A stretch of 64,000 nt of DNA from Sebastes aleutianus. Taxonomy: Eukaryota; Chordata; Actinopteri; Perciformes; Sebastidae. Below the pieces are notes generated by a model. That model made no database searches. It was not told the origin of the DNA and saw only the letters and a list, made by a program, of their open reading frames with translations. The number at the start of each line of letters is the position of its first letter. Positions within the stretch are counted from its first letter, which is position 1. The stretch is taken from positions 10,242,373 to 10,306,372 of the forward strand of contig CAKAKS010000062.1 in the NCBI GenBank assembly GCA_916700875.1, read 5' to 3'. The position numbers and the translations under genes were made by a program. Positions 25,401 through 35,570 of this stretch are shown in pieces.

Positions 25401-28336
25401 AAGTTAAAAAAGGTTACTTGGTTTTCATAATAGATTATGTCTCATTCAATCTTTCACATCCTGTAAGCAAACCTTGGAACCACCCTGTTCAGCAACATTG
25501 ATCACTAAATAGGTATTTAAAAAAGTGTTGTTTCCCCAGAAATGAATGATTGATTTTTATTTATTCAACTGGAGAATCAAGATTTGTGCATTAAAACCTA
25601 TTAACCTAAAGCTATTGTTTTTTATGTTTCAGAACAATTATTACTACTATACTCTCATGCTCAAATATCTGCTTGCTTTAAAAGATTCAAAATCAAAGCT
25701 TTGATGTATTTCCAATTTAAGTTCTGTCCGCATTATCTTTATGAAGCAGTATAGGTGTACAGGAGGACAGAACCTGCCAAAATCAAAAGTAAATAAATGA
25801 GTCGATAAATAAATAAATATGCCAGTAAATGTAGCAAAAATATAAAAAAATAAATGTAGACATTCATTAATTGATAAAATGTGACATGAATTGATATTTC
25901 TTTTTTAATTTAACTTTGTACTAATTCCCCTATATACTCTTGTATTTAATTTTCCTGATTATTTATTTATTTTATCAACTTTTAAATCTATTTATTTTTG
26001 TATTTATTCTTTTATTTTAGATGTATTTATTAATTATTAAATTGTATGTATTCATTTATGTATATTTGTATTTACTTATTTATTTAGTTCTGCATGATTT
26101 TCCCTTTGCATTTTCCCTCATATTTATTCCTCCAAACCTATTTATTTCTGTTTTTCTTTTCTTTATACATTTCATATGCATTTCTGCTTCATTATGCAAA
26201 TGAGGGGGCTGTCATTCAACATGTGTCATGGGGTCAGAGTGCATAGATCAATTATATGATAGTTATCGTTTGCACACGGACAGCAGTCGGAGCAGCAGAA
26301 GGAATGAAGACTGGAGTTGGAGCAGACAGCGTTAGTTAGCTAGCTAGCAGACATATAGAGTTCTACAAGAATGAGTACTAAAACCCGGAAATGGTTCCCT
26401 CATCTGGAAGTCAATGGGTTTTTTTAATGGGTTTTTAGTTAGATGCCTGAAATAAGGTTTTTTTTTAAAAAATTTACATTTTTTTTTGTGTGTCTTAGAA
26501 AAGGCGGATGCTAACAACAGTGGCTAAATGAGACTACAAAACATCATCACGCCAACTCGTCCAGATTTACAGCCTCGTTGTGTATACTCGCGCTCATGCG
26601 ACTATGCTGTAGTTCCTTTATAGCCTAACGTTAGCTTTTTACTCCTGGCGATTGCATTCACTCTTCAAAAATCATAAAAGTGGTGTTCATTTGTGAAGAT
26701 TATTTTACGGAACAAAACGTATAAGTATTATAAACGTGTGTTTGCCACAGAGTTTATTTTCAGCAATAATCCAAAACCCAATGGAAAAATCCCATTGGCT
26801 TTTTGTCAAGGGAACCCCAGGCAATGCTAACTTCCTGGTTGGCCAACAAAAATACGTCATCACTGCAGCACTCTATAGTCAATTTATGCTCTGACATCTC
26901 GATCAACCAATAGGTGAAAAGTTGACCCCATGACCCACGTTGAATTACAGCCTTCTAATTTGCATAATAAAAAAGAAATGCATGAAGAAATGTAGAAAGA
27001 AAAGAATACATAAATAAATAAGTCAGGGGAAATAAATGGGGTGGAAATGCAAAGGGAAAATAATCCACAAATAAATAAATAAATACAATTTAATAATTAG
27101 TAAATACATTGAAAAGTAAAGTTAAGATAAAAATAAAGAAAAAATGAATACATTTAAAAGTTAAAAATAAATAAAAGGGAAAATTTAGAGTAGAGTAGTA
27201 GAGTAGATAGGGGGATTGATACAAAGGTAAATAAATAAAGAAGCAAATTATAACAGAAATATCAATTTATGTCACATTTTATCAATTAATTAATGCCTAC
27301 ATTTATTTTTTATTATTATTTAAATATCCGGTCATTTATTAAATCTAGATTTTGTCAGGTTCCTCCATAGGTGTAATCTGTAAATGCACATTCAAGATTA
27401 AAACCTCACTTGTTTGATTTTGCTGAAACACTGAGGTATTGATCCTTTCTTCTTTGGGGGATTTGTGGTCCAGGTGTTCTTTCTTCCCTCTATTTTCACC
27501 ACACATCACTCCACTGTAGCCGTGGTGACCATTTTCAGAGACCATGACGTCTATTTTTTCCAGCAGAGCTATTATCTCTCTTTCATCCATCATACTTTTT
27601 GTACATGTGTGATATCTTTTTTCAACAAAACTGCTGGTGGCGTTCAGGTCTGTCAATGCACCTTCACATTTTTCATCTGACTCATGAGTCACAAGTGTCA
27701 TTACATAAGCAAGTAATTCTTTCCCAAAAGCTTTTTCTAACCACTGCACTCCTGAACTGTAATGGCTGCTATGTAGACCATGCGGTACCAGTAAGAGAAA
27801 GGCATGGATTTCCTGATTCAGTGGGAATTTATCAATATTTTGTAGACCAAGCATGTTAATGACAGAAATGTGCCGACCACACAAATCATACAGTTTGGTT
27901 GAAAACTGTTCCACATTTGTTTGCCCGTCATGGTCAATTAAGATGTTTTTTGATCCAATCTCAATAGAATTTGCGTCACCAATTAACACAAGTGTGAGTT
28001 CAGGTATCACTGAAATAAAATAAACAGAGAACAACATCACTATGTAACACTGCAGTAATCAATGAAGCAGCATTGTCAAAGTTATACGGAGTTCACACAA
28101 ACTCAATGACAAAATAAAAGTATATAATTCATTCTCACATTCACATGATGAGTTTGATATGTTTTAATACTTCCTCAGTGTTTGAAACTCAACTGAAACA
28201 TAATCTATAAAATTAATGTTACTGTACATCAATTCTTGTTTCAAATATTACCTGTCTCGTTGGCTGCAGATGGTACAGACTTGGTTACAGACAGTCCTCC
28301 TCCTGCTGCTGTGTTGTCATCGTTGTCTTCATCCAT
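19453..28336 (-). CDS. Interferon-induced very large GTPase (VLIG/GVIN), copy A, with N-terminal AIG1-like module
   Basis: Coding exons: 28336-28252, 28009-27410, 24922-24888, 24617-24539, 24388-24351, 24243-19453. Borders are GT-AG, phases agree, and the sum is 5628 nt (1875 residues). Exon 2 (residues about 29-228) resembles an AIG1/GIMAP domain (KRYHTCTKSMMDEREIIALLEKIDVMVSENG cut in parts), but its P-loop and DTPG motifs are absent. The last exon holds the VLIG part. G1 is GVQSSGKST at about residues 918-926, followed by TKGAF. G3 is DTEG near 972, and VHQNVTD takes the place of the usual G4. Long charged coiled-coil-like stretches follow, then a Cys/His cluster (CNSCWVKCPFCAAVC...H) near 1727. 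VLIGs are cytosolic, interferon-induced dynamin-superfamily GTPases. The join of exon 2 to exon 3 (donor GTGAGG at 27409) is inferred; otherwise exon 2 would end at the TAG at 27345 as a separate short protein. Confidence 0.85.
25790..27335. mobile_element. Foldback element with long inverted arms in VLIG copy A intron
   Basis: The AT-rich left arm (about 25790-26235) is the approximate reverse complement of the right arm (about 26925-27335). Examples are TTAATTGATAAAATGTGACAT at 25868 against its complement near 27265, and TGACCCCATGACCC near 26930 against GGGTCATGGGGTCA-like text near 26228. The centre is noncoding and related to repeats in the pick1 intron. The right arm ends beside the AIG1-like exon. 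The element is present at the same place in copy B. Confidence 0.7.
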
Positions 28337-28337
28337 T

Positions 28338-28352
28338 TTATCTGCTCTTCAT
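28338..28352 (-). promoter_or_regulatory. Four-codon upstream ORF in VLIG copy A leader
   Basis: ATG AAG AGC AGA TAA lies in the leader part of the first coding exon and ends one nucleotide before the main ATG at 28336, in another frame. It is also present in copy B (48125-48139). It could lower or condition initiation at the main start; this is inference. Confidence 0.5.
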
Positions 28353-29420
28353 CTTTACAGAGTCGTGCTGTAGGCCTATGACGAAACAAATGAGACAAAT
28401 ACAACATACACTATTACTGCAAAGGCACATTACCATTCAAGCTGATTGAGCTAATTATTTGAGAGGATAAATAAAAGCACTAAATCTTGCACATAAAACA
28501 TTTTGTGGAACATCCTGATGATTTTGCTGCTGGTGGAATGTTGCAGATATTGCAATTTTTCCTGCATTAATTTCTTTATATTTTGTCATAAATATAATTT
28601 CATGATGAGCAAACATGACAAGTATTTTTTTGAAAATGACTAATGGAGGGAAATCATGGTAGTATCTTTACCAAGTAACATTGCAACATCCCATTCCACC
28701 ATAAATTATGGAATTATCGTTATCTCTAATATAATGCAGTCAGGCTCTCAGGCATTCTGTATTACTCTCAAATGTTTATTTTCCTGTACAGAAGATCAAC
28801 TTGAGTCAACACACACACATAGGTATGATTTACACTTCCATCCTCTTTTATGTCTTTTTTGGGGGGAAGTAACCTCTTTAAATGTAGTCTACATGTGGCC
28901 TATTCATATCAATGATAAATTAATTTTAATTAATTTATAAACCCCTGGACTTTAACAGTTCATATATGTGTTTAAGCAATATTTCTGCTCATGTTCAAAA
29001 ACGTTCTGCACATTCAAATTATATCCCACATATCTGTGTTCTTTGAGATTTCGAGAATAAAGTCAGAATATTTTGAGAAAAATGTTGTAAAAATGAGGAT
29101 AAAGTCATGGCATTACAAGAAAAAAAGTCTTAATTTTGGAAATAAAGTTAATTTAACTAAAGCTCAGTCATGATGACGTGAAAGGCCGCCAGAATCTAAC
29201 AGAGCAAAGGTGTGTGTATAAGGGAGGGGGAAGCAGAGACAGCGACACAGAGCTGCAGGTCAGAGGAAAGACGTCACACTGCAGTGAACTTTGTACAAGT
29301 GTATATAACTTTAAGTACCCTATGGAAATGATAAAACATGCACGTTTGACTTAAAGCAACCTTTTCTATTATTCCCGAAATATCACAACTTTTTTTTTCT
29401 TGTAATATTATGACTTAATT

Positions 29421-29607
29421 GTGTGTGTGTGTGTGTGTGTGTGTGTATACATACATACACACATAGACATACATATATTATATATATAATATATAAATTA
29501 TATATATAAAATGTATATATACTGTATATTCTATATATACATATATACATGTATTTATAACATATATATATATACACACACATATATATTTATATATAAT
29601 ATATATG

Positions 29608-29647
<40 letters not shown>

Positions 29648-29690
29648 TACATATATACATACACACACACACACACAATTATGTCATAAT
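29421..29690. repeat. GT / TA / CA compound microsatellite
   Basis: A (GT)n run, followed by long TATA/CATA tracts and a (CA)n run. All the Tyr/Ile-rich open frames here are products of the repeat. A diverged, rearranged version is present in copy B at about 49273-49590. Confidence 0.9.
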
Positions 29691-30053
29691 ATTATATATA
29701 TAATGTATTTAAAATATATATTCACACTTATTAAGTGAGCTTATATCTCAGGTAAAATTGTATTAAGTTTTCACAAATCTGAAACTGTGTATTAAAGAAT
29801 ATTTAGCCTCTCTGGGATAATCTCGTCCAGATTTGACAAGTCTAAGTGTAGTGGTTTTTGATCTGGACCTGGTCCAATGTGGTCTAGATGTAAAAAAATA
29901 AAAATAAAAATGTATTTCCACAAATAGAATAAAGTTTTCACAAATTTGAAAGTGGGTTTCAGACAGCGTTTTATGCTTCACCTTAAATGTCTAACACGCT
30001 TTCACAACAGTAACAGGTGCAAAAAACGGATGAGGTTTGTTTTAGGGTTTTAA

Positions 30054-30105
<52 letters not shown>
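30054..30105. repeat. (GT)n dinucleotide microsatellite
   Basis: About 26 uninterrupted GT units in intron 1 of VLIG copy A. The equivalent in copy B (about 50217-50286) is interrupted and longer. Confidence 0.95.
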
Positions 30106-30254
30106 AAGAACTCTTAAATAAAAGTCTTCCACACAAGTCAGAGCAGCAAACACTTATTAGAGAAATATCACTATATCAAACTGAAGTTGTTATAAAAACT
30201 CTACATGCTCAGATTTTAAGTATGGACACAAAACAGAACATAGTTTAAACTCAC

Positions 30255-30295
30255 CTTTTGTTCCGTGTCTCTTGAGCTCTGCCTGGTCTGTGTGG
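30255..30295 (-). other. 5' noncoding exon of VLIG copy A
   Basis: On the minus strand a donor (AAAAG then GTGAGT) sits at 30255/30254, about 65 nt downstream of a TATA box. The receiving acceptor is the CCTACAG before 28367. The 5' limit is an estimate of about 30 nt after the TATA box. The copy B equivalent ends at 50424. Confidence 0.55.
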
Positions 30296-30317
30296 ATGAG
30301 GCTGCTTTGTCCTCACT

Positions 30318-30325
30318 CTATATAT
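30318..30325 (-). promoter_or_regulatory. TATA box of VLIG copy A
   Basis: CTATATATAG on the minus strand, placed a normal distance upstream of the probable noncoding first exon. In copy B the corresponding ATATATA lies at 50502-50509, but about 16 nt are inserted between it and the exon. Confidence 0.6.
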
Positions 30326-30458
30326 AGAGACCTGATTCTGGGTCTGCCTCTCACAAACCCCTCCCTCCTGCTCTTAACAGATCTGATGTGGTGTGATAGG
30401 GTTACGGAGCTGAGAAACTCTGCATGCACATGACTTGTAAATCATTGATGAGAAACTT

Positions 30459-30469
30459 GAAAGTGAAAG
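30459..30469 (+). promoter_or_regulatory. ISRE/IRF-type element upstream of VLIG copy A
   Basis: GAAAGTGAAAG fits the GAAANNGAAA core bound by interferon regulatory factors and ISGF3. It is preceded by another GAAA half-site at 30452-30455 and lies about 135 bp upstream of the TATA box. Interferon induction is known for the family; its function at this site is inferred. Confidence 0.65.
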
Positions 30470-30502
30470 TAAGACTGCCTCAACTCATGATTTACACGAA
30501 AC

Positions 30503-30519
30503 CACGTGACTTCAGGGAA
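30503..30519. promoter_or_regulatory. E-box and GAS-like site upstream of VLIG copy A
   Basis: CACGTG at 30503-30508 is followed by TTCAGGGAA at 30511-30519, which fits the STAT-type TTCNNNGAA pattern. The pair is conserved upstream of copy B (GAS-like at 50689-50697). Such short motifs can occur by chance, but their retention in both copies next to an ISRE-like site is suggestive. Confidence 0.4.
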
Positions 30520-30669
30520 AGCGGTGTATAGGTTCATGGTGGAAATGTTAAAGCAGAAACAACTGTCAACACTGAACACAACTAAATGTAGTAGCCTCTC
30601 TAACAATGTCTGTTTATTCACAGCTCTATGGAGCTGAGAAACTCTGCATGCACATTACATGTAAATCAG

Positions 30670-31166
30670 AAGTGGTGTCAATGCCATTTACTCAAGTAGT
30701 GTACTTAAGTACAAGTTTGAAGTACTTGTACTTTACTTGAGTATTTCCATTTTATGTTACTTTATACTTCTACTCCACTACATCTCAGAAGCAAATATTT
30801 TACTTTTTACTCTACTACACTTATTTGACAGTATTAATTACATTTTATTAAATACTATGAAGATTCAGATTCTCAATACAAATAATAAACCAACTAATAC
30901 ATTTTGATGTATTATTGAGTAATTATTAAGTATATAAAGTAGCTCCACATTTACCAGCTGCAACATTAAAGTATCAATAAATACAATCCAATAATATAAC
31001 ATATATTATTCTGCATGATGAGGACTTTTACTTTCGGTACTTTAAGTATATTTTGATGCTAATACTTTTTTACTTTTACTTAAGTAACATTTAGAATGCA
31101 GGACTTTTACTTGTAACTGAGTATTTTTATGCTGTGGTAAAGATCGGAGTACTTCTTCCACCACTG
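30670..31166. mobile_element. Nonautonomous hAT-like transposon
   Basis: Ends are (CAG)AAGTGGTG and CCACCACTG; in the copy B relic the left end reads CAGTGGTGGAA, giving a CAGTGGTGGAA terminal inverted repeat. It is flanked by an 8-bp near-identical duplication (TAAATCAG at 30662-30669, TCAATCAG at 31167-31174). An 8-bp target duplication with a CAGTGGTGG end fits the hAT superfamily. It interrupts a second copy of the VLIG promoter block. Confidence 0.7.
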
Positions 31167-31260
31167 TCAATCAGTGATGACAAAAGTAAAAGTGAAAGTA
31201 AGACAGCTACATCAGTATAATTAGTTTTGTGATTACTGATTTAGCTGCCTTACTTTGTGT

Positions 31261-31271
31261 GAAAGTGAAAG
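31261..31271 (+). promoter_or_regulatory. Distal ISRE-like site in S1
   Basis: GAAAGTGAAAG in a stretch (31167-31330) that resembles the proximal VLIG promoter but has been separated from it by the hAT-like insertion. A weaker site, AAAAGTGAAAG, precedes it at about 31189-31199. The same site is at 56998-57008 in S2. Function unknown. Confidence 0.4.
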
Positions 31272-31715
31272 CAAGAGAGCTCTATTTCCCCTAAACCTTG
31301 TGACTTGGAGGAAAACAACAATGACCATTAGAGGTCACTCTACTCAAACACTGCCAAGCACATACTGCTGTCAACGCTGAACACTTGCTATTTGCAGAGC
31401 AAGAGCTACAACAACAGTTCACGTTTTTTTTTTTAGAAAGGCATAAAGTATTTACCAAAGTTAGTCCAAAAAAGGACAGAGACATTGATTCAGTCTCAAG
31501 TTTTCAGTTTTAATTTAAACTGCTCCTGATGATAGTTTTTTCAAAAACAAAACAACAACAAATAATGACTGTAATAAATAAAAACAAATAAATATAAATA
31601 AATATAAATAAACAAAAAAAACAGAAATGGTTGTATAATAACTTTGTGTACACAAAGAAATGGTAGTTAAAGTTGTATTCAATAAAGACTCATAATAACG
31701 AGGTTAAGCTGGGCT

Positions 31716-31751
31716 CAGACTACAGGAGTTTCAAGCTTCTCCTGTAGTCTG
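31716..31751. repeat. Perfect 13-bp inverted repeat with 10-nt loop
   Basis: Arms CAGACTACAGGAG and CTCCTGTAGTCTG enclose TTTCAAGCTT. One arm also occurs alone at about 4142-4154. It is probably a pair of transposon ends left back to back after internal loss. It is conserved in S2 at about 57472-57507. Confidence 0.7.
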
Positions 31752-32689
31752 AATAATGATTCTTACATCCCACAGGAGATGTAAGACAAGGGGAGTAAAG
31801 AAGGATGGTTTAGTCAGTTTGAGGAGCACTGGACAGCTGGAGGCAATACAATCTGCCTCTGCTTTTGAGAGGGAACGTGTAGGAGACGAGACACCAAAAA
31901 TAGCCAGCAGGGGGCATGAATGAACTGTTCTACCGAGACAGGAGAATTTGCTGCATGACCAGAACATGTGAGCATGACTGGCTGGCTGGTTGGGGTTGAT
32001 TTTCAGTGGTTGCATGCAGAGCTCACCTCAGGAAACAGTTTTGACAGTTTTTGATTTGTCCAGTGACTACAGTGTAGTATTTTATATTGCATAAAACATT
32101 GTTGGATGCAAATAGAATAAGTGTGGACTCTTTCTAAAATATGGTATACAGACTTGCATTCATATAGCTCCTTTCTAGTCTTCCGACCACTCAAAGCAAT
32201 TACACTACATGTCAGCATTCACCCATTCACACACACATTCATACACTGATGCCAGAGGCTGCCATGCAAGGTGCCAACCTGCCCATCAGGATCTAATCTG
32301 AATAAAGGAGAATGCTAAAGACTATCTGAAATGTTTCCCAGTCAGCTTTAAAAGACATAAGACTGAAATGTAGCTTCTGTATAGGCTTATTACATATGAT
32401 AGAAATTATGCCTTTAAGAGATGAAGTGTGCTCTAAAATACAATCACAGAGGATACAGCAGGGACCTGAAGGAGCATTTTGTGCACAAATTCTCAAATTT
32501 GTAAGTAGCGAAAGAAATAGTTTTTAGATCATTTAAATTTTTCACAGAGATCGCAAAATAAAAAAAAATCCATCGAAATGGAGATGGGATGAAATAATAC
32601 TGCTTCATTTATTTTAAAATGATTTGAGGATGAAAATCGGGATACACTGAAATTATATCATTGTGTCTTCTGTTAATGGAAAACTTGAT

Positions 32690-34016
32690 CCCCTGCTATT
32701 TGCTTATCAGCCAGACAAAGGCGTGGAGGACGCTAAACGTCTTAAACTGGACACTGTATAAGCATCTAGAAAAACCTGGAGCTTATGTAAGACTTTTATT
32801 CGCAGACTTTTCCTCTGCTTTTAACAAAATGCAGCCTCACATCTTGATTGAGAGACTTGCCTCTTATTTTAATCTCCCAGACCAGCTTCTCATGCTGATT
32901 CTAAATGTTCTTACTGTGAAGGTCCAGCAGGTTTTCGTAAATGGACAAATGTCCAAAATATCCGTATAAAACACAGGTTCACCTCAGGGTTGTGTGTTGT
33001 CACCCCTCCTATTTATCATGTACACCGACGGCTGCAGGTCTTCTCAGGAGAACAGGCTTCTTGTTTTCTGATGACACTGTCCTCTTATCTTTACTTCAAG
33101 GCTCAGAGTCTGATCATGGTCCTGCATTACCTGAGATTGTTAAATGGTGCGATGATAATTATCTTCACCTCAATGTTTCCACAACAAAGGAAATGATCAT
33201 TGACTTCAGACACAATACTGAACACAGAGTTAGTGTCATACACGGTGAAGATGTTCAGATTGTGGAGTCGTATAAATACCTTGGAACTGTGTTTGATTGT
33301 AAACTTAGGCTTCATATTAATACGGAGTCTATCGTCAAACGAGGTCAACAGAGAATCTATTTGTTGTGGAAGCTGAACTCTTTTAATGTCAGTGAGAGGA
33401 TCTTAAGTAACTTTTATTGTTCTTTTATCAAAAGTCTTTTAACCTTTTCTTTTATTTGTTGGTTCAGTGGCTTAACCATTAAGGACAAGAACAGCCTGTA
33501 TATAGCATTGTTAAGGTTTGCTCCAAGATTGCTGGAGTCCAACAAAGAGACCTGTGTTCCCTCTGGGAGAATCAGGTGGTAAAGAAGGCAAAGAATATTA
33601 TCAGCCAACCTCTTCATGTTCTGTCTCCTGACTTCTCATTGATGCCTTCAGGCCGCCGTTATCAGGCACCTCTGAGGAGGACTAACCGTTACTCCAACTC
33701 TTTTATTCCTTCTGCTATCAGGTTATTAAACTCAGACGGTAGTCATTTCATGTGAGATTTTTAATGGCAGTTCCCTTACATGATAAATCATGTAATAATG
33801 TCTATTATCTATTTGTTTTCTCTTTTTATCCATTTTATTATTCTATTTTATTAAATTATCTGCTGTCCTTCATCGACCTCTCTTTGTCAGTTATATTGAT
33901 GTTTCCTTGACATAACCTTTTGGATGTTGTCCGTGTGTTTATGATGGGTAAGCAGTAAATGAATTGCCCTTCTTGGGATCAATAAAAATGTCTGAATCTG
34001 AATCTGAATCTGAATA
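32690..34016 (+). mobile_element. L2/CR1-type LINE reverse-transcriptase remnant (S1 copy)
   Basis: Frame-broken reverse transcriptase: FADFSSAFNKMQPHILIERL (finger/palm), then a stop, then TGSPQGCVLSPLLF in another frame, then the catalytic FSDDT in place of FADDT, WCDDNYLHLNVSTTKEMIIDF, and YKYLGTVFD. The 3' end is GGGATCAATAAAAATG followed by three TCTGAA-type hexamer repeats, typical of L2-like fish LINEs. The 5' portion is missing. Several stops and frameshifts show it is inactive. Its copy in S2 is at 58430-59769. Confidence 0.8.
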
Positions 34017-34029
34017 GATAAGTACATTT

Positions 34030-35570
34030 AGGAAGGATATTCATCTGTATGGAATTAATACGACCTGCAACTGACAGTGGTAGGCCTAATGACATGCAGC
34101 AGTTTAGACTGCACTTCACCTGGTCCATAAGAGTAAGAGAGTTAGCTGCAAAGAGATTAGAACATGTATTAGTTACATTAATGCCTAGCAAGTAAATAGC
34201 TGAGTCATTTTTAGAGGAAGTGAGGCAAAGAGATATTTACGCGCTGCCTCATTGATCGGAAATAATTCACTTTTCTGCAAATTTAGTTTATAGCCAGAGA
34301 GTTTTTCAAATATATTCAGAATGTCTAAAACATGATGTAGAGCGGTAGAGGGATCATATATATATAAAAGTAAATAAGCCACATAAAGCGACTCACGTTG
34401 CTCTTGTCCCTCTCTTACAATGACTCTCATCTGTGTACTGTACTGAAGGGCTAGTGAGAAAGGCTCAATAGTGACTGCAAATAAAAGAGGAGAGAGCAGG
34501 CAACCCTGTCTTGTCCCTCTACTTATATGAAACTGTTTAGAGTAGGTATTATTAGTACAAACTGAAGAAACCGGTGCTGTGTTTAGTAACCTGATCCAAG
34601 AAATAAAAGTATTGCCACACCCAAATCTTTTAAGAATATGAAAATAAATACATGAACCTTATCAAAGACTTTTTTCCGCATCCATAGAAATTAGTACATC
34701 TGAAAATGGAGAATCTGGAGGGTGATTGATCATTTTGAACAGGCACCTTACATTAAAAAAATATATATATATTTCTGATAATACCACTCTGGTCAGAGGA
34801 TATAATATCAGGCAGTACAGTTTCTAAATAAGAGGCGAGAATCTTCACATCCAAGCTTAACAGTGAAATTGGTCGATAATAACTACAGCAATATGGATCT
34901 TTTTCTTTGTTAAGTAATAAAAAGTTCTGGGCTTCCCGTAATGTTTGTGGAAGGATTCCAGTCTCAGGTGATTCATGATACAAACTTAAAAGACGGCGTT
35001 CTACATTTACAGAAAGCTTTTTATAGAATTTGATGGGAAAACCGTCCTTACCAGGGCTTTATCCACTCTGCATACCTATGATTGCTTTGTTGATCTCCTC
35101 TCGTGTAATTGGGCTGTCAAAAATGTCCACTTTATCAATAGCACTGACTTTAGGTGTAGGAACACTTTTTAAAAACTCGTGGAGATCTTCAGGGTTAAAA
35201 CTTTCTTCAGAGGAATAAAGTGAAATGTAAAATGCCTGATTTATTTCTTGAGGGTCACGAGTGAGTCCATTACTGACATTAATTTCTGAGATTAATGGAG
35301 ATGCAGAGGACTTGGTGAACCAGAGCATACTGGGTTTGTCAGCATACTCATAACAAGCGTGTCTAAATTTCAAAAGCATCTCTTCAGCTTTAACTGTAGA
35401 GAGATTATCAAATTCAGTTTGAAGGAAGAGTCTCACTTGATATGGTTTAGCAGAGGGATAAGTCTACCTAAATATGAAAAACGATTAGTGATAATTGTTA
35501 AAATTGACAACCCCTTTTTTTGTTTCATAAGATGCATAGAAAAGGATTTGTCCTTTAAGATATAAGATTT
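34030..35570 (-). mobile_element. L1/Tx1-type LINE ORF2 remnant (S1 copy)
   Basis: On the minus strand broken frames read FLQTEFDNLSTVKAEEMLL, KPSMLWFTKSSASPLISEI, then PGKDGFP-like text, then YYRPISLLSLDVKILASYLE and DQSGII, ending with GYKLNLQKSELFPIN. This is the region before and through the reverse-transcriptase core of an L1-like ORF2. It has several stops and is truncated. Related pieces are at 50905-52620 and 59772-60046. Confidence 0.8.

Larger units (their letters stand above)
28368..30254. other. VLIG copy A intron 1 with microsatellites
   Basis: The intron between the noncoding exon and the first coding exon. It holds GT, TA/CATA and CA runs at 29421-29690 and a (GT)n run at 30054-30105. 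No exon seen. A GC-richer stretch at about 29170-29280 is conserved in copy B. Confidence 0.6.

Noticed and set aside
27345..28040. AIG1-like frame as a separate single-exon gene starting at MMLFSVYF
   Set aside because: The first residues lie in intron sequence; an acceptor (TTTCAG before 28009) and an upstream ATG exon in matching phase fit better. A short isoform ending at 27345 remains possible.
29383..29738. Tyr/Ile-rich open frames
   Set aside because: Encoded by TA/CA microsatellites.
32661..33582. Reverse-transcriptase frames as a host gene
   Set aside because: Broken LINE remnant with stops, a typical LINE 3' tail and a second copy in the duplicated spacer.
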